30,071 bases of DNA from NCBI GenBank assembly GCA_051647125.1, contig JBOFDP010000007.1, positions 1 through 30,071 on the forward strand, written 5' to 3'. Below, piece by piece: positions 1-7,823 of the stretch (the stretch's first letter is position 1; each line of letters begins with the position of its first letter). The DNA is from JBOFDP01 sp051647125. GTDB taxonomy: Bacteria; Bacteroidota; Bacteroidia; Chitinophagales; Chitinophagaceae. The notes under the pieces were generated by a model that made no database searches, had not been told where the DNA came from, and was given only the letters and a program-made list of their open reading frames with translations. Position numbers and translations under genes: made by a program.

Positions 1-425
1 AAAACTCTTATAATGCCAATAATACCAAAAAATCTTGCATAAAGAAAGGGCATTATTTTGCCATAATATCGGTATCTGTCTTTTATTCGTTTTTCTTGAC
101 GTTCTTTAGGACTATATTTTAGAATATTGCCTCTTTCAAATTCAAGAATAGATTTGGCATGTTGCTTATACAAATCCTGACGTGTTACAAAAACAACTAC
201 TTGATTGGCTGTAGCTGTAGCTGATTGCCTAAGACACGCTTCTGAAAGTTTTGGTAATAATGTTGCGTCTGTAATATGATAAAACTCCCACAACTGCATA
301 TTTGAACTGTTGGGGGCTAATGTTGCTAACTCTAAGCAGTGTTTTACTTTTTCTGGATCTATAGGTTTTTCAGCATCATATACACGTACAGACCGACGGT
401 AATTTAAAACTTCATCTAAATTCAT
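1..425 (-). CDS. Nitroreductase family protein, N-terminal part (runs off window)
   Basis: The reading frame opens at ATG 423-425 on the minus strand and stays open to the window edge (141 codons). The protein begins MNLDEVLNYRRSVRVYD, the usual nitroreductase opening in which the RRSVR segment contacts the FMN phosphate. It continues with LATLAPNSSNMQLWEFY, the second FMN-binding block (family form APS-xxN-QPW-F). Enzymes of this family are cytosolic homodimeric flavoproteins that reduce nitro compounds, quinones or similar acceptors with NAD(P)H; the true substrate cannot be told from sequence. Residues 95-140 are unusually basic and aromatic (RIKDRYRYYGKIMPFLYARF). The C-terminal half lies outside the window. 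It is divergent from polA, with a promoter box at 479-486. The family assignment is firm; the specific role is unknown. Confidence 0.85.
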   Translation of the reverse strand, partial: MNLDEVLNYRRSVRVYDAEKPIDPEKVKHCLELATLAPNSSNMQLWEFYHITDATLLPKLSEACLRQSATATANQVVVFVTRQDLYKQHAKSILEFERGNILKYSPKERQEKRIKDRYRYYGKIMPFLYARFFGIIGIIRV

Positions 426-478
426 ATTCAATTTATATTTAATAATGTTTTCTTATCAGAGAGTTACTATTGATAAAG

Positions 479-486
479 CAAATGTA
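479..486 (-). promoter_or_regulatory. -7 promoter box for the nitroreductase gene
   Basis: On the minus strand this reads TACATTTG, a match to the Bacteroidota -7 consensus TAnnTTTG. It lies about 54 bases upstream of the nitroreductase ATG. No convincing -33 TTG is visible. Confidence 0.45.
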
Positions 487-559
487 TAGAAAAATACTTG
501 AATTTAACTTAGAAAGAAATAATATTGTTATAACAAAAAATACTTATCTTTTCTTATAA
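482..559 (+). CDS. Possible 25-codon micro-ORF followed directly by a hairpin
   Basis: A short plus-strand frame starts at ATG 482 and ends at TAA 557-559 (begins MYRKILEFNLERNN). Its stop sits one base before a terminator-like hairpin at 561-583, which is the only reason to list it. The peptide has no recognised family and no clear TAnnTTTG box ahead of it. It could be a leader peptide, a small RNA that happens to have an open frame, or chance. Confidence 0.2.
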   Translation: MYRKILEFNLERNNIVITKNTYLFL

Positions 560-560
560 A

Positions 561-591
561 ATACCTTCTAAAATAGAAGGTGTATTTTTTT
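561..591 (+). terminator. Intrinsic-terminator-like hairpin between divergent genes
   Basis: ACCTTCTA (563-570) and TAGAAGGT (574-581) pair around an AAA loop. The stem extends two more pairs (T562-G582 wobble, A561-T583) and is followed by a run of seven T at 585-591 on the plus strand. It has the form of a Rho-independent terminator for plus-strand transcription. However, it lies upstream of polA with no established plus-strand gene before it, so it may end a small transcript from 426-560 or insulate the divergent promoters. Confidence 0.5.
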
Positions 592-608
592 AGTCATTTA
601 TTTTCCAT

Positions 609-616
609 TAACTTTG
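609..616 (+). promoter_or_regulatory. -7 promoter box for polA
   Basis: TAACTTTG matches TAnnTTTG and lies 18 bases before the ATG at 635. The final TTG of the box is also an in-frame TTG codon (614-616). Transcription would start downstream of it, so that TTG cannot be the translation start. Confidence 0.55.
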
Positions 617-634
617 AAAAAATTCATTTTATTC

Positions 635-3406
635 ATGACTTATACAAAGAAATTATTTCTTTTAGATGCTATGGCACTTATTTATAGGTCATATTTTGCT
701 TTAGGAAAAAATCCTCTTATTACAACGTATGGCAAAAATACCAATGCCCAATATGGTTTTACCAATACTTTGTTAGAACTTATTAGGAAACAAGAACCTA
801 CTCATCTTGCGGTGGCTTTTGATACTCATACTCCTACAGAAAGACATATTGCTTTTTCTGCCTATAAAGCTCAACGTGAAGATACTCCAGAAGATATTAT
901 TATTGCTGTAGAAGATATTAAAAAAATTCTAAAAGGATTTAGAATACCTATATTAGAAATAGATGGGTATGAAGCTGATGATATAATAGGTACGGTAGCT
1001 TGGCAAGCATCAAAGTTTGAGTTTGATGTTTATATGGTAACTCCGGATAAAGATTATGGGCAATTGGTACGAAAAAATGTATTTATTTATAGACCGCCTT
1101 ATATGAATAATTCTGAACAAATATTAGATACGAAAAAAATTTGTGAAAAATGGGATATAGAAAAAGTGTCTCAAGTGATAGATATGTTAGGATTAATGGG
1201 AGATGTTTCTGATAATATTCCAGGCATTTTTGGGGTTGGCGAAAAAACAGCTTCTAAACTATTAAAGCAATATCATACCTTAGAAAACGTATTAGCTAAT
1301 GCTCATCATATTTCAGGGCAAATAGGCAATAAGATAGAAGCGGGAAAAGAACAAGCTATAATGAGTAAAAAATTAGCCACTATTATTACAGATGTGCCTA
1401 TTAATTTCTCTGAAGAAGATTATCTTATCAAACCATATAATGAAAAGTCATTAAGAGCAATATTTTCTCAATTAGAATTACGTAGCTTAAATAAAAGAAT
1501 ATTACCTCCTTCTATATCAGTAGTTACCACACCAAATTTATTTTCTGAACAAGAGTCTTCTTTTTCACAGCCTTTCAGCACCTATAAAAATATCTTAGAT
1601 ACCCCACACGCTTATCATCTGATAGATACCCAAGAAAAAATTTTATCTTTAGTAGAAAAACTGTTGGAAGTTTCTGTAATTTGTATAGATACCGAAACAA
1701 CTTCGACCAAACCCCTACTATCAGAATTCGTAGGTATTAGTATTGCCTATAAAAAAGGAGAAGCCTTTTATATCCCTATAAATGACAATCCTCATGCAAA
1801 GCAGGTATTGAACTTATTAGAACCTTTATTTTATAGAGAGGATATACTTTGGGTAGGACAAAATATTAAATATGATATACTATTGCTTAAAAAATATGAG
1901 GTTATCCTAAAAGGTAAATTGTTTGATACCATGATAGCACAATATTTGATAGATGCCGAAAGTAAAAAAAGTATGGATTTGTTGAGTATACATTATTTAG
2001 GCTATCAACCCATAAGTATAGAAACCTTAATAGGGAAAAAAGGAAAATCACAAGGTAACATGAGAGATGTTTCTGTACACAAAGTATGTACCTATGCAGG
2101 AGAAGATGCTGATATTACTTTACAACTAAAAGAGGTTTTGCAACCTCTTTTGCAAAAAAATAATTATATACCACTTTTTGATGAGGTAGAAATGCCCCTT
2201 ATACAAGTACTGGCTGATATGGAATATCAAGGTATAAATGTAGATTTAAATTTTCTAAATCAATACAATGATCTGCTTAATCAAGAAATAAAAGTACTAG
2301 AAAATAATATTTATAAATTCTCAACAATAGAATTTAATTTAGATTCTCCCAAACAATTAGGAGAAGTATTATTTGAAAAACTGAACCTTAAACAACATAT
2401 AAAAATTTCTAAAAATAAACGAGGACATTATGGTACAGGAGAAGATATATTACAAAAATTAATAGATTTTCATCCGATAATTCCACTTATTTTATCGTAT
2501 AGAGAATTAGCCAAACTTCGATCTACCTATACAGAAGCACTTCCCAAAATGCTTAATCCTATTACACATAAAATACATACTTCTTTTAACCAATTTATTA
2601 CTGTTACAGGTAGGCTAAGTAGCAATGAGCCTAATTTGCAAAATATCCCTATTAGAACAGAAAAAGGCAGGCAAATAAGAAAGGCATTTATTGCTTCTTC
2701 TAATAATCATATCCTTATCAGTGCTGATTATTCTCAGATAGAATTACGTATAATAGCTGCTATTAGTGGTGATGAAAGTATGTGTCATGATTTTATGGAG
2801 GATAAAGATATTCATCGTGCTACAGCTGCTCGTGTGTATAATGTATTAGAAAATGAGGTATCTCAGGAAATGCGTCGTAAAGCTAAGACAGTAAACTTTG
2901 GTATTATTTATGGGCAATCTGCTTTTGGTTTGTCAGAAAATCTAGGTATTTCACGTATGGAAGCCAAAATTTTAATAGATACCTATTTTGCTAAATATCC
3001 TGCCATACAGCAGTATATGTATCAACAAATAGAGTTTGGAAAAAAACACGGTTATGTACAAACACTTTTAGGAAGAAAAAGGCTTTTAAAGGACATAATT
3101 TCAGGTAATGCTATTGTCAGAGGATATGCAGAACGTAATGCCATCAATATGCCCATACAAGGAACAGCTGCCGATATGATGAAAATAGCGATGATTAAAG
3201 TGAATAAAGCCTTTAAGCAGCAGCATCTTCAGAGTAAACTTATTTTACAGGTACATGATGAATTAGTGGTAGACACTTTAAAAACAGAAATAGAGACAGT
3301 AAAACAACTTTTGAAAGAAAATATGCAAACCACAATGATACTTCCCCATGACGTTCCAGTAAAAGTAGATATTGGTATGGGCAACAATTGGTCAGAAGCT
3401 CATTAA
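635..3406 (+). CDS. polA: DNA polymerase I
   Basis: DNA polymerase I fills gaps and removes RNA primers during replication and repair. The 923-residue protein has all three classical modules. The N-terminal 5' nuclease (about 1-285) carries YEADDIIGT and GDVSDNIPG. The 3'-5' exonuclease (about 340-530) has CIDTETT, GQNIKYD and YAGEDADIT, so the DEDD proofreading residues look intact. The C-terminal polymerase has motif A (SADYSQIELR), motif B (RRKAKTVNFGIIYG) and motif C (LQVHDELV). Length is normal for a three-domain PolA. I chose ATG 635, which gives MTYTKKLFLLDAMALIYRSYF, because the longer frame from TTG 614 starts inside the -7 box. The gene is single, divergent from the nitroreductase, and converges on a lipoprotein remnant whose stop overlaps the polA stop codon. 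Confidence 0.97.
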   Translation: MTYTKKLFLLDAMALIYRSYFALGKNPLITTYGKNTNAQYGFTNTLLELIRKQEPTHLAVAFDTHTPTERHIAFSAYKAQREDTPEDIIIAVEDIKKILKGFRIPILEIDGYEADDIIGTVAWQASKFEFDVYMVTPDKDYGQLVRKNVFIYRPPYMNNSEQILDTKKICEKWDIEKVSQVIDMLGLMGDVSDNIPGIFGVGEKTASKLLKQYHTLENVLANAHHISGQIGNKIEAGKEQAIMSKKLATIITDVPINFSEEDYLIKPYNEKSLRAIFSQLELRSLNKRILPPSISVVTTPNLFSEQESSFSQPFSTYKNILDTPHAYHLIDTQEKILSLVEKLLEVSVICIDTETTSTKPLLSEFVGISIAYKKGEAFYIPINDNPHAKQVLNLLEPLFYREDILWVGQNIKYDILLLKKYEVILKGKLFDTMIAQYLIDAESKKSMDLLSIHYLGYQPISIETLIGKKGKSQGNMRDVSVHKVCTYAGEDADITLQLKEVLQPLLQKNNYIPLFDEVEMPLIQVLADMEYQGINVDLNFLNQYNDLLNQEIKVLENNIYKFSTIEFNLDSPKQLGEVLFEKLNLKQHIKISKNKRGHYGTGEDILQKLIDFHPIIPLILSYRELAKLRSTYTEALPKMLNPITHKIHTSFNQFITVTGRLSSNEPNLQNIPIRTEKGRQIRKAFIASSNNHILISADYSQIELRIIAAISGDESMCHDFMEDKDIHRATAARVYNVLENEVSQEMRRKAKTVNFGIIYGQSAFGLSENLGISRMEAKILIDTYFAKYPAIQQYMYQQIEFGKKHGYVQTLLGRKRLLKDIISGNAIVRGYAERNAINMPIQGTAADMMKIAMIKVNKAFKQQHLQSKLILQVHDELVVDTLKTEIETVKQLLKENMQTTMILPHDVPVKVDIGMGNNWSEAH

Positions 3407-3599
3407 TTAATATACGATTTTTCTTTCGGTAATTTTTGTAGGGTTATCTTTGCAAATCTTTCTACTACATCATAAGTAGTGTCTCTTACACTATTACCTT
3501 ACCTTGAATGTTCATTTCTTCGAAATTGGTTTTTTCTTGTTCTCAATACATACCAATGAAATAATAGCTAAGAAGGTAAAAAAATAAAATTTTTCTCAT
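3403..3599 (-). pseudogene. Remnant of a small lipoprotein gene
   Basis: Translating the minus strand from ATG 3597-3599 gives MRKILFFYLLSYYFIGMY, then a TGA, then EQEKTNFEEMNIQGKVIV, then a TAA. A one-base frame change follows and the frame continues TTYDVVERFAKITLQKLPKE to a TAA at 3403-3405. The start looks like a lipoprotein signal peptide whose lipobox cysteine region has been lost (FIGMY-stop where FIGC would be expected). The sequence reads as protein once the two stops and the shift are repaired, so this is a decayed gene rather than random spacer. I do not recognise the family. Its stop overlaps that of polA on the opposite strand, and it follows the M20 peptidase gene by 27 bases. 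Confidence 0.6.
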
Positions 3600-3626
3600 A
3601 CTTTTCTCTATTATTTTATATTACCC

Positions 3627-5009
3627 TCATTGTTTATTCTTATACAGTTCTACAAAATGACTGTAGAAATAAGGAATAGTTTCTATTCCTTTATAGAAAT
3701 TGAGAATGTCATATTTTTCATTAGGGCTATGAAGATTATCATTGTTAAACCCAAAGCCCATAAATACGATTTTGGCTTTCAAAATATTTTCAAAAAGAGC
3801 TGAGATAGGAATACTACCACCACCACGTACAGGCACAGGTTTTTGTCCAAAAGTAGTTTGTATCGCTTTTGTTGCTGCTTGATAGGCTATGCTGTCTATG
3901 GGTGTAACATAAGGATTACCTCCATGATGAATATTACAGGTTACGCTTACCTGAGAAGGAGCTATTTTTTGCAAATGATGGATAAGCAATTTACTAATTT
4001 TATCGGTTTGTTGATTAGGCACTAATCGGCAAGAGATTTTAGCATATGCTTTAGAGGGTAATACCGTTTTAGACCCTTCGCCTATGTATCCACCCCAAAT
4101 ACCATTCACTTCTAAAGTAGGGCGAATACCTGTTCTTTCATTAGTTGTAAATCCTTTTTCTCCCCATACCTCTTTTATTCCAAGCTCTTTTTTATAGGTT
4201 GTTTCATTATAAGGAGCTTTAGCCATTTCAGTACGTTCTTTTTTAGAAATAGTAGCTACTTCTTCATAAAAATGAGGTATAGTAATATGGTTATTTTTAT
4301 CATGTAAGGAGGCTATCATTTGGCATAAAATAGTAATAGGATTGGCTATAGCACCCCCATAAGTACCGCTATGTAAGTCTCTATTTGGACCTGTTACTTC
4401 TACTTCAATATAAGACAATCCTCTTACTCCTACATCTATAGAAGGATGCTTAAGGCTAATCATAGCAGTGTCGCTAATCAAAATAACATCACAGGATAAA
4501 AATTGTTTATTTTCTTCCACAAATTTTTCCAAATTAGGAGATCCAACCTCCTCTTCACCTTCAATCATAATTTTTACGTTGCAAGGTAAAGATTGTGTAT
4601 TAAGCATAGTTTCCAATGCTTTGATATGCATAAAAAATTGCCCTTTATCATCAGCACTACCACGAGCAAAAATTTGCTTGTTAATAATAGTAGGTTCAAA
4701 AGGATCAGTTTTCCATAGTTCTATAGGTTCTACAGGTTGTACATCATAGTGTCCATATACTAAAACAGTAGGTAAATTTTTATCTATTATTTTTTCTCCA
4801 AAAACTATAGGATGCCCCTTGGTAGGATATACTTTTACTTTATCCAGTTGTGCTTTTTTTAAGAAAGAAGCCACCTTGTCAGCACAAGATTTTACATCAG
4901 CTTTATGCTCTGTTTTAGCACTTATGGAGGGTATGCGTAATAGTTCAAATAATTCGTTTAAAAATCTTTCTTTATGTTTTTCTTGGTAGGTTTTCCATAG
5001 TGTTTGCAT
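3627..5009 (-). CDS. M20 family dipeptidase / metallopeptidase
   Basis: A 460-residue zinc peptidase of the M20 (ArgE/DapE/CNDP-like) family that hydrolyses dipeptides or N-acyl amino acids in the cytosol. The metal and catalytic blocks are all visible: YGHYDVQP (His87, Asp89), RGSADDKGQ (bridging Asp near 120), EGEEEVGS (catalytic and ligand Glu near 152-154), ISDTAM, and a C-terminal FGFNNDNLHSPNE supplying the last histidine. The dimerisation domain holds the characteristic GPNRDLHSGTYGG. Length and block order match bacterial dipeptidases closest to carnosinase-type enzymes; the exact substrate is not predictable. It lies 15 bases downstream of gdhA on the same strand, so the two are probably co-transcribed, which fits recycling of peptide nitrogen beside glutamate metabolism. 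Confidence 0.92.
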   Translation of the reverse strand: MQTLWKTYQEKHKERFLNELFELLRIPSISAKTEHKADVKSCADKVASFLKKAQLDKVKVYPTKGHPIVFGEKIIDKNLPTVLVYGHYDVQPVEPIELWKTDPFEPTIINKQIFARGSADDKGQFFMHIKALETMLNTQSLPCNVKIMIEGEEEVGSPNLEKFVEENKQFLSCDVILISDTAMISLKHPSIDVGVRGLSYIEVEVTGPNRDLHSGTYGGAIANPITILCQMIASLHDKNNHITIPHFYEEVATISKKERTEMAKAPYNETTYKKELGIKEVWGEKGFTTNERTGIRPTLEVNGIWGGYIGEGSKTVLPSKAYAKISCRLVPNQQTDKISKLLIHHLQKIAPSQVSVTCNIHHGGNPYVTPIDSIAYQAATKAIQTTFGQKPVPVRGGGSIPISALFENILKAKIVFMGFGFNNDNLHSPNEKYDILNFYKGIETIPYFYSHFVELYKNKQ

Positions 5010-5024
5010 AATAAATTATATTTT

Positions 5025-6362
5025 CTACATTATGCCGTGAGCTATCATAGCATCTGCTACTTTCATAAATCCGGCAATATTGGCTCCTTTTTCATAATCA
5101 ATATATCCTGAAGATATTTTCCCATATTTTACACAAGAAGTATGAATATCTTTTATAATTTTTTGTAGTCGGGTATCTACCTCTTCTCTTGACCAACAAA
5201 GATGCATAGCATTTTGAGCCATTTCAAGACCAGAAGTTGCCACTCCCCCAGCATTTGCAGCTTTGCCCGGACCATACATAATTTTATGTTGTTTATATAC
5301 CTTAATTGCTTCTTGAGTAGAAGGCATATTAGCACCTTCGGATACTGCTATACAACCATTTTTTATAAGTAATTCAGCATCCTGCTTATCTATTTCATTT
5401 TGTGTAGCACTTGGAAGAGCAATATCTCCTTTTTCTAACCAAGGTTTTTTCCCCTCTACATATTTTACGCCATAGTGTTTAGCATATTCTTCTATTCTAC
5501 TACGACGTTTATTTTTTAATTCAAATACAAAAGCTAATTTTTCAGCAGTAATACCTTCAGGGTCATAGATATATCCATTACTATCAGAAAGAGTTACTGC
5601 TTTTCCTCCCAATTCATTTATTTTTTGTACAGTATATTGAGCTACATTCCCACTTCCAGATACAAGGCATGTTTTGCCTACTAAGTTCTGGATACCTTTT
5701 TCTTTAAGCATTTCCATCAAAAAATATAGATTGCCATAACCGGTGGCTTCAGGACGAATGAGAGAACCCCCATAAGAAAGCCCTTTTCCTGTCAGTACAC
5801 CCGTATTTTCTAGAGCTAATTTTTTATACATACCATACAAATAACCAATTTCTCTTGAGCCTACACCTATATCGCCAGCAGGTATATCGGTTACAGGACC
5901 TATATGCCGCCAAAGTTCCAGCATAAAAGATTGGCAGAAGCGCATTACTTCATTGTCTGACTTGCCCTGTGGATTAAAATTAGAACCTCCTTTAGCTCCA
6001 CCCATAGGAAGAGTGGTAAGTGCATTTTTAAAAACTTGTTCAAAGCCCAAAAATTTTAATATAGAAAGATTCACGGATTTATGAAAGCGTAATCCTCCTT
6101 TATATGGACCTATAGCATTATTAAACTGTACACGATAACCTATATTTACTTGAATCTCTCCTTTATCATCTACCCAAAACACCTTAAAAGTAAAGATACG
6201 ATCTGGTTCTACCAAGCGTTCAATAATTTTGGCTTGCTCAAATTCAGGGTGCTTGTTATATTCTTCTTCTATAGAATGAAGAATTTCGCTTGCGGCTTGT
6301 AAAAATTCACTTTCTCCTGGATGTTTTTCCTTTAGGTCATTTAATACGTGTTCAGCTTTCAT
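5025..6362 (-). CDS. gdhA: Glutamate dehydrogenase, NADP-specific type
   Basis: Catalyses reductive amination of 2-oxoglutarate to glutamate (or the reverse) and acts as a cytosolic hexamer. The 445-residue length is typical of class I enzymes. The substrate domain has GPYKGGLRFH (Lys88), PMGGAKGG (Lys124, catalytic) and IPAGDIGVGSREIGYLYG. The nucleotide fold begins SGSGNVAQYTVQKI, and the second strand ends LSDSNG; a Ser rather than Asp or Glu dominance there favours NADP(H). The C-terminal half carries NEIDKQDAELL and ISEGANMPST-like AVSEGANMPST. It is the first gene of a likely two-gene operon with the M20 peptidase, with a promoter box at 6406-6413. Assignment is firm; cofactor preference is inferred. 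Confidence 0.95.
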   Translation of the reverse strand: MKAEHVLNDLKEKHPGESEFLQAASEILHSIEEEYNKHPEFEQAKIIERLVEPDRIFTFKVFWVDDKGEIQVNIGYRVQFNNAIGPYKGGLRFHKSVNLSILKFLGFEQVFKNALTTLPMGGAKGGSNFNPQGKSDNEVMRFCQSFMLELWRHIGPVTDIPAGDIGVGSREIGYLYGMYKKLALENTGVLTGKGLSYGGSLIRPEATGYGNLYFLMEMLKEKGIQNLVGKTCLVSGSGNVAQYTVQKINELGGKAVTLSDSNGYIYDPEGITAEKLAFVFELKNKRRSRIEEYAKHYGVKYVEGKKPWLEKGDIALPSATQNEIDKQDAELLIKNGCIAVSEGANMPSTQEAIKVYKQHKIMYGPGKAANAGGVATSGLEMAQNAMHLCWSREEVDTRLQKIIKDIHTSCVKYGKISSGYIDYEKGANIAGFMKVADAMIAHGIM

Positions 6363-6405
6363 ACTAAGTATATTTTTAAAGTGGTTACAAGTTTTTTAAT
6401 TAACA

Positions 6406-6413
6406 CAAAGATA
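6406..6413 (-). promoter_or_regulatory. -7 promoter box for gdhA
   Basis: Minus-strand TATCTTTG, a match to TAnnTTTG, 43 bases upstream of the gdhA ATG. No good -33 TTG is present at the usual distance. Confidence 0.5.
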
Positions 6414-6469
6414 GAAACAAATTTTATTCCTTCTATTTATTTTTCCAATATATACTTCTATTTAAATAA

Positions 6470-6816
6470 TTATAGATAATCATTAAATTCAAAAAGGAGG
6501 TTTCTACTTTTTCTTGTTGTTTGTTTTAGTACTCCAATTGTCACAAAATCGTTAACCAAATCATTGGCAGTTTTATAACTTTGGGTTATCATTGTACCTG
6601 TTTTACATGAATAATTGGGTTTATAAATAAATTAACATTGGTTACTAATATAGAATAAGAATTGAGTTCTCCCAATTTTATGGCTGCTTTTTTTATCAGT
6701 GTATTGATTACAGGATATTCCTACACCCATTCTTTGTTAATGAAAGTGGGCATAAAAAAAGCATATCTATTGGCGTGTTGTATTTGCCTGCCAGCTGTGT
6801 ATTTTTCAAGTTTCAT
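6470..6816 (-). pseudogene. Fic family protein, stop codon plus large internal deletion
   Basis: The minus strand from ATG 6814-6816 reads MKLEKYTAGRQIQ, then PTFINKEWV, a TAG at 6721-6723 (probably from TGG, Trp), then EYPVINTLIKKAAIKLGEL and NSYSILVTNVNLFIN. This is the standard N-terminus of Fic/DOC-type proteins. The frame passes straight into PIIHVKQVQ, shifts by one base, and continues ITQSYKTANDLVNDFV, TIGVLKQTTRKSRN and LLFEFNDYL, stopping at TAA 6470-6472. That second half is the usual C-terminal winged-helix of Fic proteins. The whole catalytic core, including the HPFxxGNGR motif, is missing. An intact protein would be about 370 residues; about 115 codons remain. Fic enzymes usually AMPylate targets. 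This copy cannot be functional. Confidence 0.8.
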
Positions 6817-6838
6817 TTTAGTTTATTTCAATTGTAGC

Positions 6839-6870
6839 AAAGTAACATAAAGTAATTTATATGTTACTTT
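6839..6870 (-). terminator. Hairpin downstream of tyrA
   Basis: AAAGTAACATA (6839-6849) and TATGTTACTTT (6860-6870) form a perfect 11-bp stem with a 10-base loop. It lies 25 bases past the tyrA stop and just upstream of the Fic remnant. Neither strand has a good T-run after it, so its role as a terminator is inferred from position. A transcript-stabilising stem or a protein site is also possible. Confidence 0.45.
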
Positions 6871-6895
6871 AAAATATACTATTAAGGGGTCTTTT

Positions 6896-7777
6896 CTACT
6901 TCAAAATCTTTCTTATTTTGTTGGCTTGATTGATATAGTCATTGAGGGATTCTCGGTCTTCATTTTCTATATGTTGCTTTATTTTTTGTAGTTGGAGAAT
7001 ATGTTCGTTGAGTACCTCCAATACATTTTTTTTGTTTTGAAGAAATATGGGTGTCCACATATTCATATCACTTTTAGCAAGCCTTACAGTACTTTCAAAA
7101 CCTGCACTGGCAAGTTCAAAAATAGTATCTTCTTGTTTTTCTTTTTCCAATACGGTATTGGCTAAAGCAAAGGAAGTAATATGAGAAATATGACTCACAT
7201 AAGCCGTGTGCATATCATGATCTTTGCCATTCATCAATACCATATTCATACCCAATATTTCAAAAATATGTTGCACTTTTAGGAGCGATTCTGGATTGCT
7301 TTTTTCGCTATCACACAAAATACATACTTTGCCTGTAAAAGCATTTTCCATAGCTGCTGTAGGACCGCTATATTCCGTACCCCACATAGGATGACAAGCT
7401 ACAAAATTTTCTCTATGTGGGTGGTCTTTTATCTTTTCACAAATATCGGTTTTGGTAGAACCCATATCTATAATAATTTGTGAGGGCTTTACTTTATCCA
7501 GCATTGGTGGTAGGGTTTCCAAAATCGCATTTACAGGTATAGACAATACGATGAGGTCTGCTCTTTCCAAAGCATTTTCCAAAGGCATAATTTCATCTAC
7601 TAAATTTAACTCTTGAGCAATTTTAGAATGCTCCGAATTATTATCTACACCAATGATATGGGTAGCAATATTTTTTTTTCTGCAACAAAGAGCAAACGAA
7701 CCACCTATAAGCCCAATACCGACTACGGCAATAGTGTATACAATGTTGGTATTAAAAGAACGAGAATTGTTATTCAT
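6896..7777 (-). CDS. tyrA: Prephenate dehydrogenase
   Basis: Converts prephenate to 4-hydroxyphenylpyruvate in tyrosine synthesis, using NAD(P)+. The protein is 293 residues from ATG 7775-7777 (MNNNSRSFNTN). The Rossmann fold opens IAVVGIGLIGGSFAL, and the second strand ends IGVDNN, where the Asp favours NAD. DMGSTKTDI and the catalytic CHPMWGTEYSG block follow, then the all-helical dimer domain (HISHITSFALANTV, ELASAGFESTVRLA). A longer frame begins at 7903, but that extension runs into the end of the methyltransferase gene and has no family counterpart, so I rejected it. There is no chorismate mutase or ACT domain attached. The gene follows the restriction-modification pair by 46 bases; a near-match promoter box (TAATCTTTG, minus strand) sits at 7792-7800. 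Confidence 0.93.
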   Translation of the reverse strand: MNNNSRSFNTNIVYTIAVVGIGLIGGSFALCCRKKNIATHIIGVDNNSEHSKIAQELNLVDEIMPLENALERADLIVLSIPVNAILETLPPMLDKVKPSQIIIDMGSTKTDICEKIKDHPHRENFVACHPMWGTEYSGPTAAMENAFTGKVCILCDSEKSNPESLLKVQHIFEILGMNMVLMNGKDHDMHTAYVSHISHITSFALANTVLEKEKQEDTIFELASAGFESTVRLAKSDMNMWTPIFLQNKKNVLEVLNEHILQLQKIKQHIENEDRESLNDYINQANKIRKILK

Positions 7778-7823
7778 AATGCATCTATTAACAAAGATTA
7801 CTTTGGATAAAATTATTTTTTTA

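Noticed and set aside
614..634. TTG 614 as the polA start
   Set aside because: It lies inside the TAACTTTG promoter box; ATG 635 gives the normal family N-terminus.
3475..3495. Hairpin AGTAGTGT-CTCTT-ACACTATT as a polA terminator
   Set aside because: No T-run follows, and the segment belongs to the lipoprotein remnant on the other strand.
6662..6850. Plus-strand 62-codon frame that looks like a small two-helix membrane protein
   Set aside because: The other strand encodes the N-terminus of a Fic protein with recognisable motifs, so this frame is its antisense shadow.
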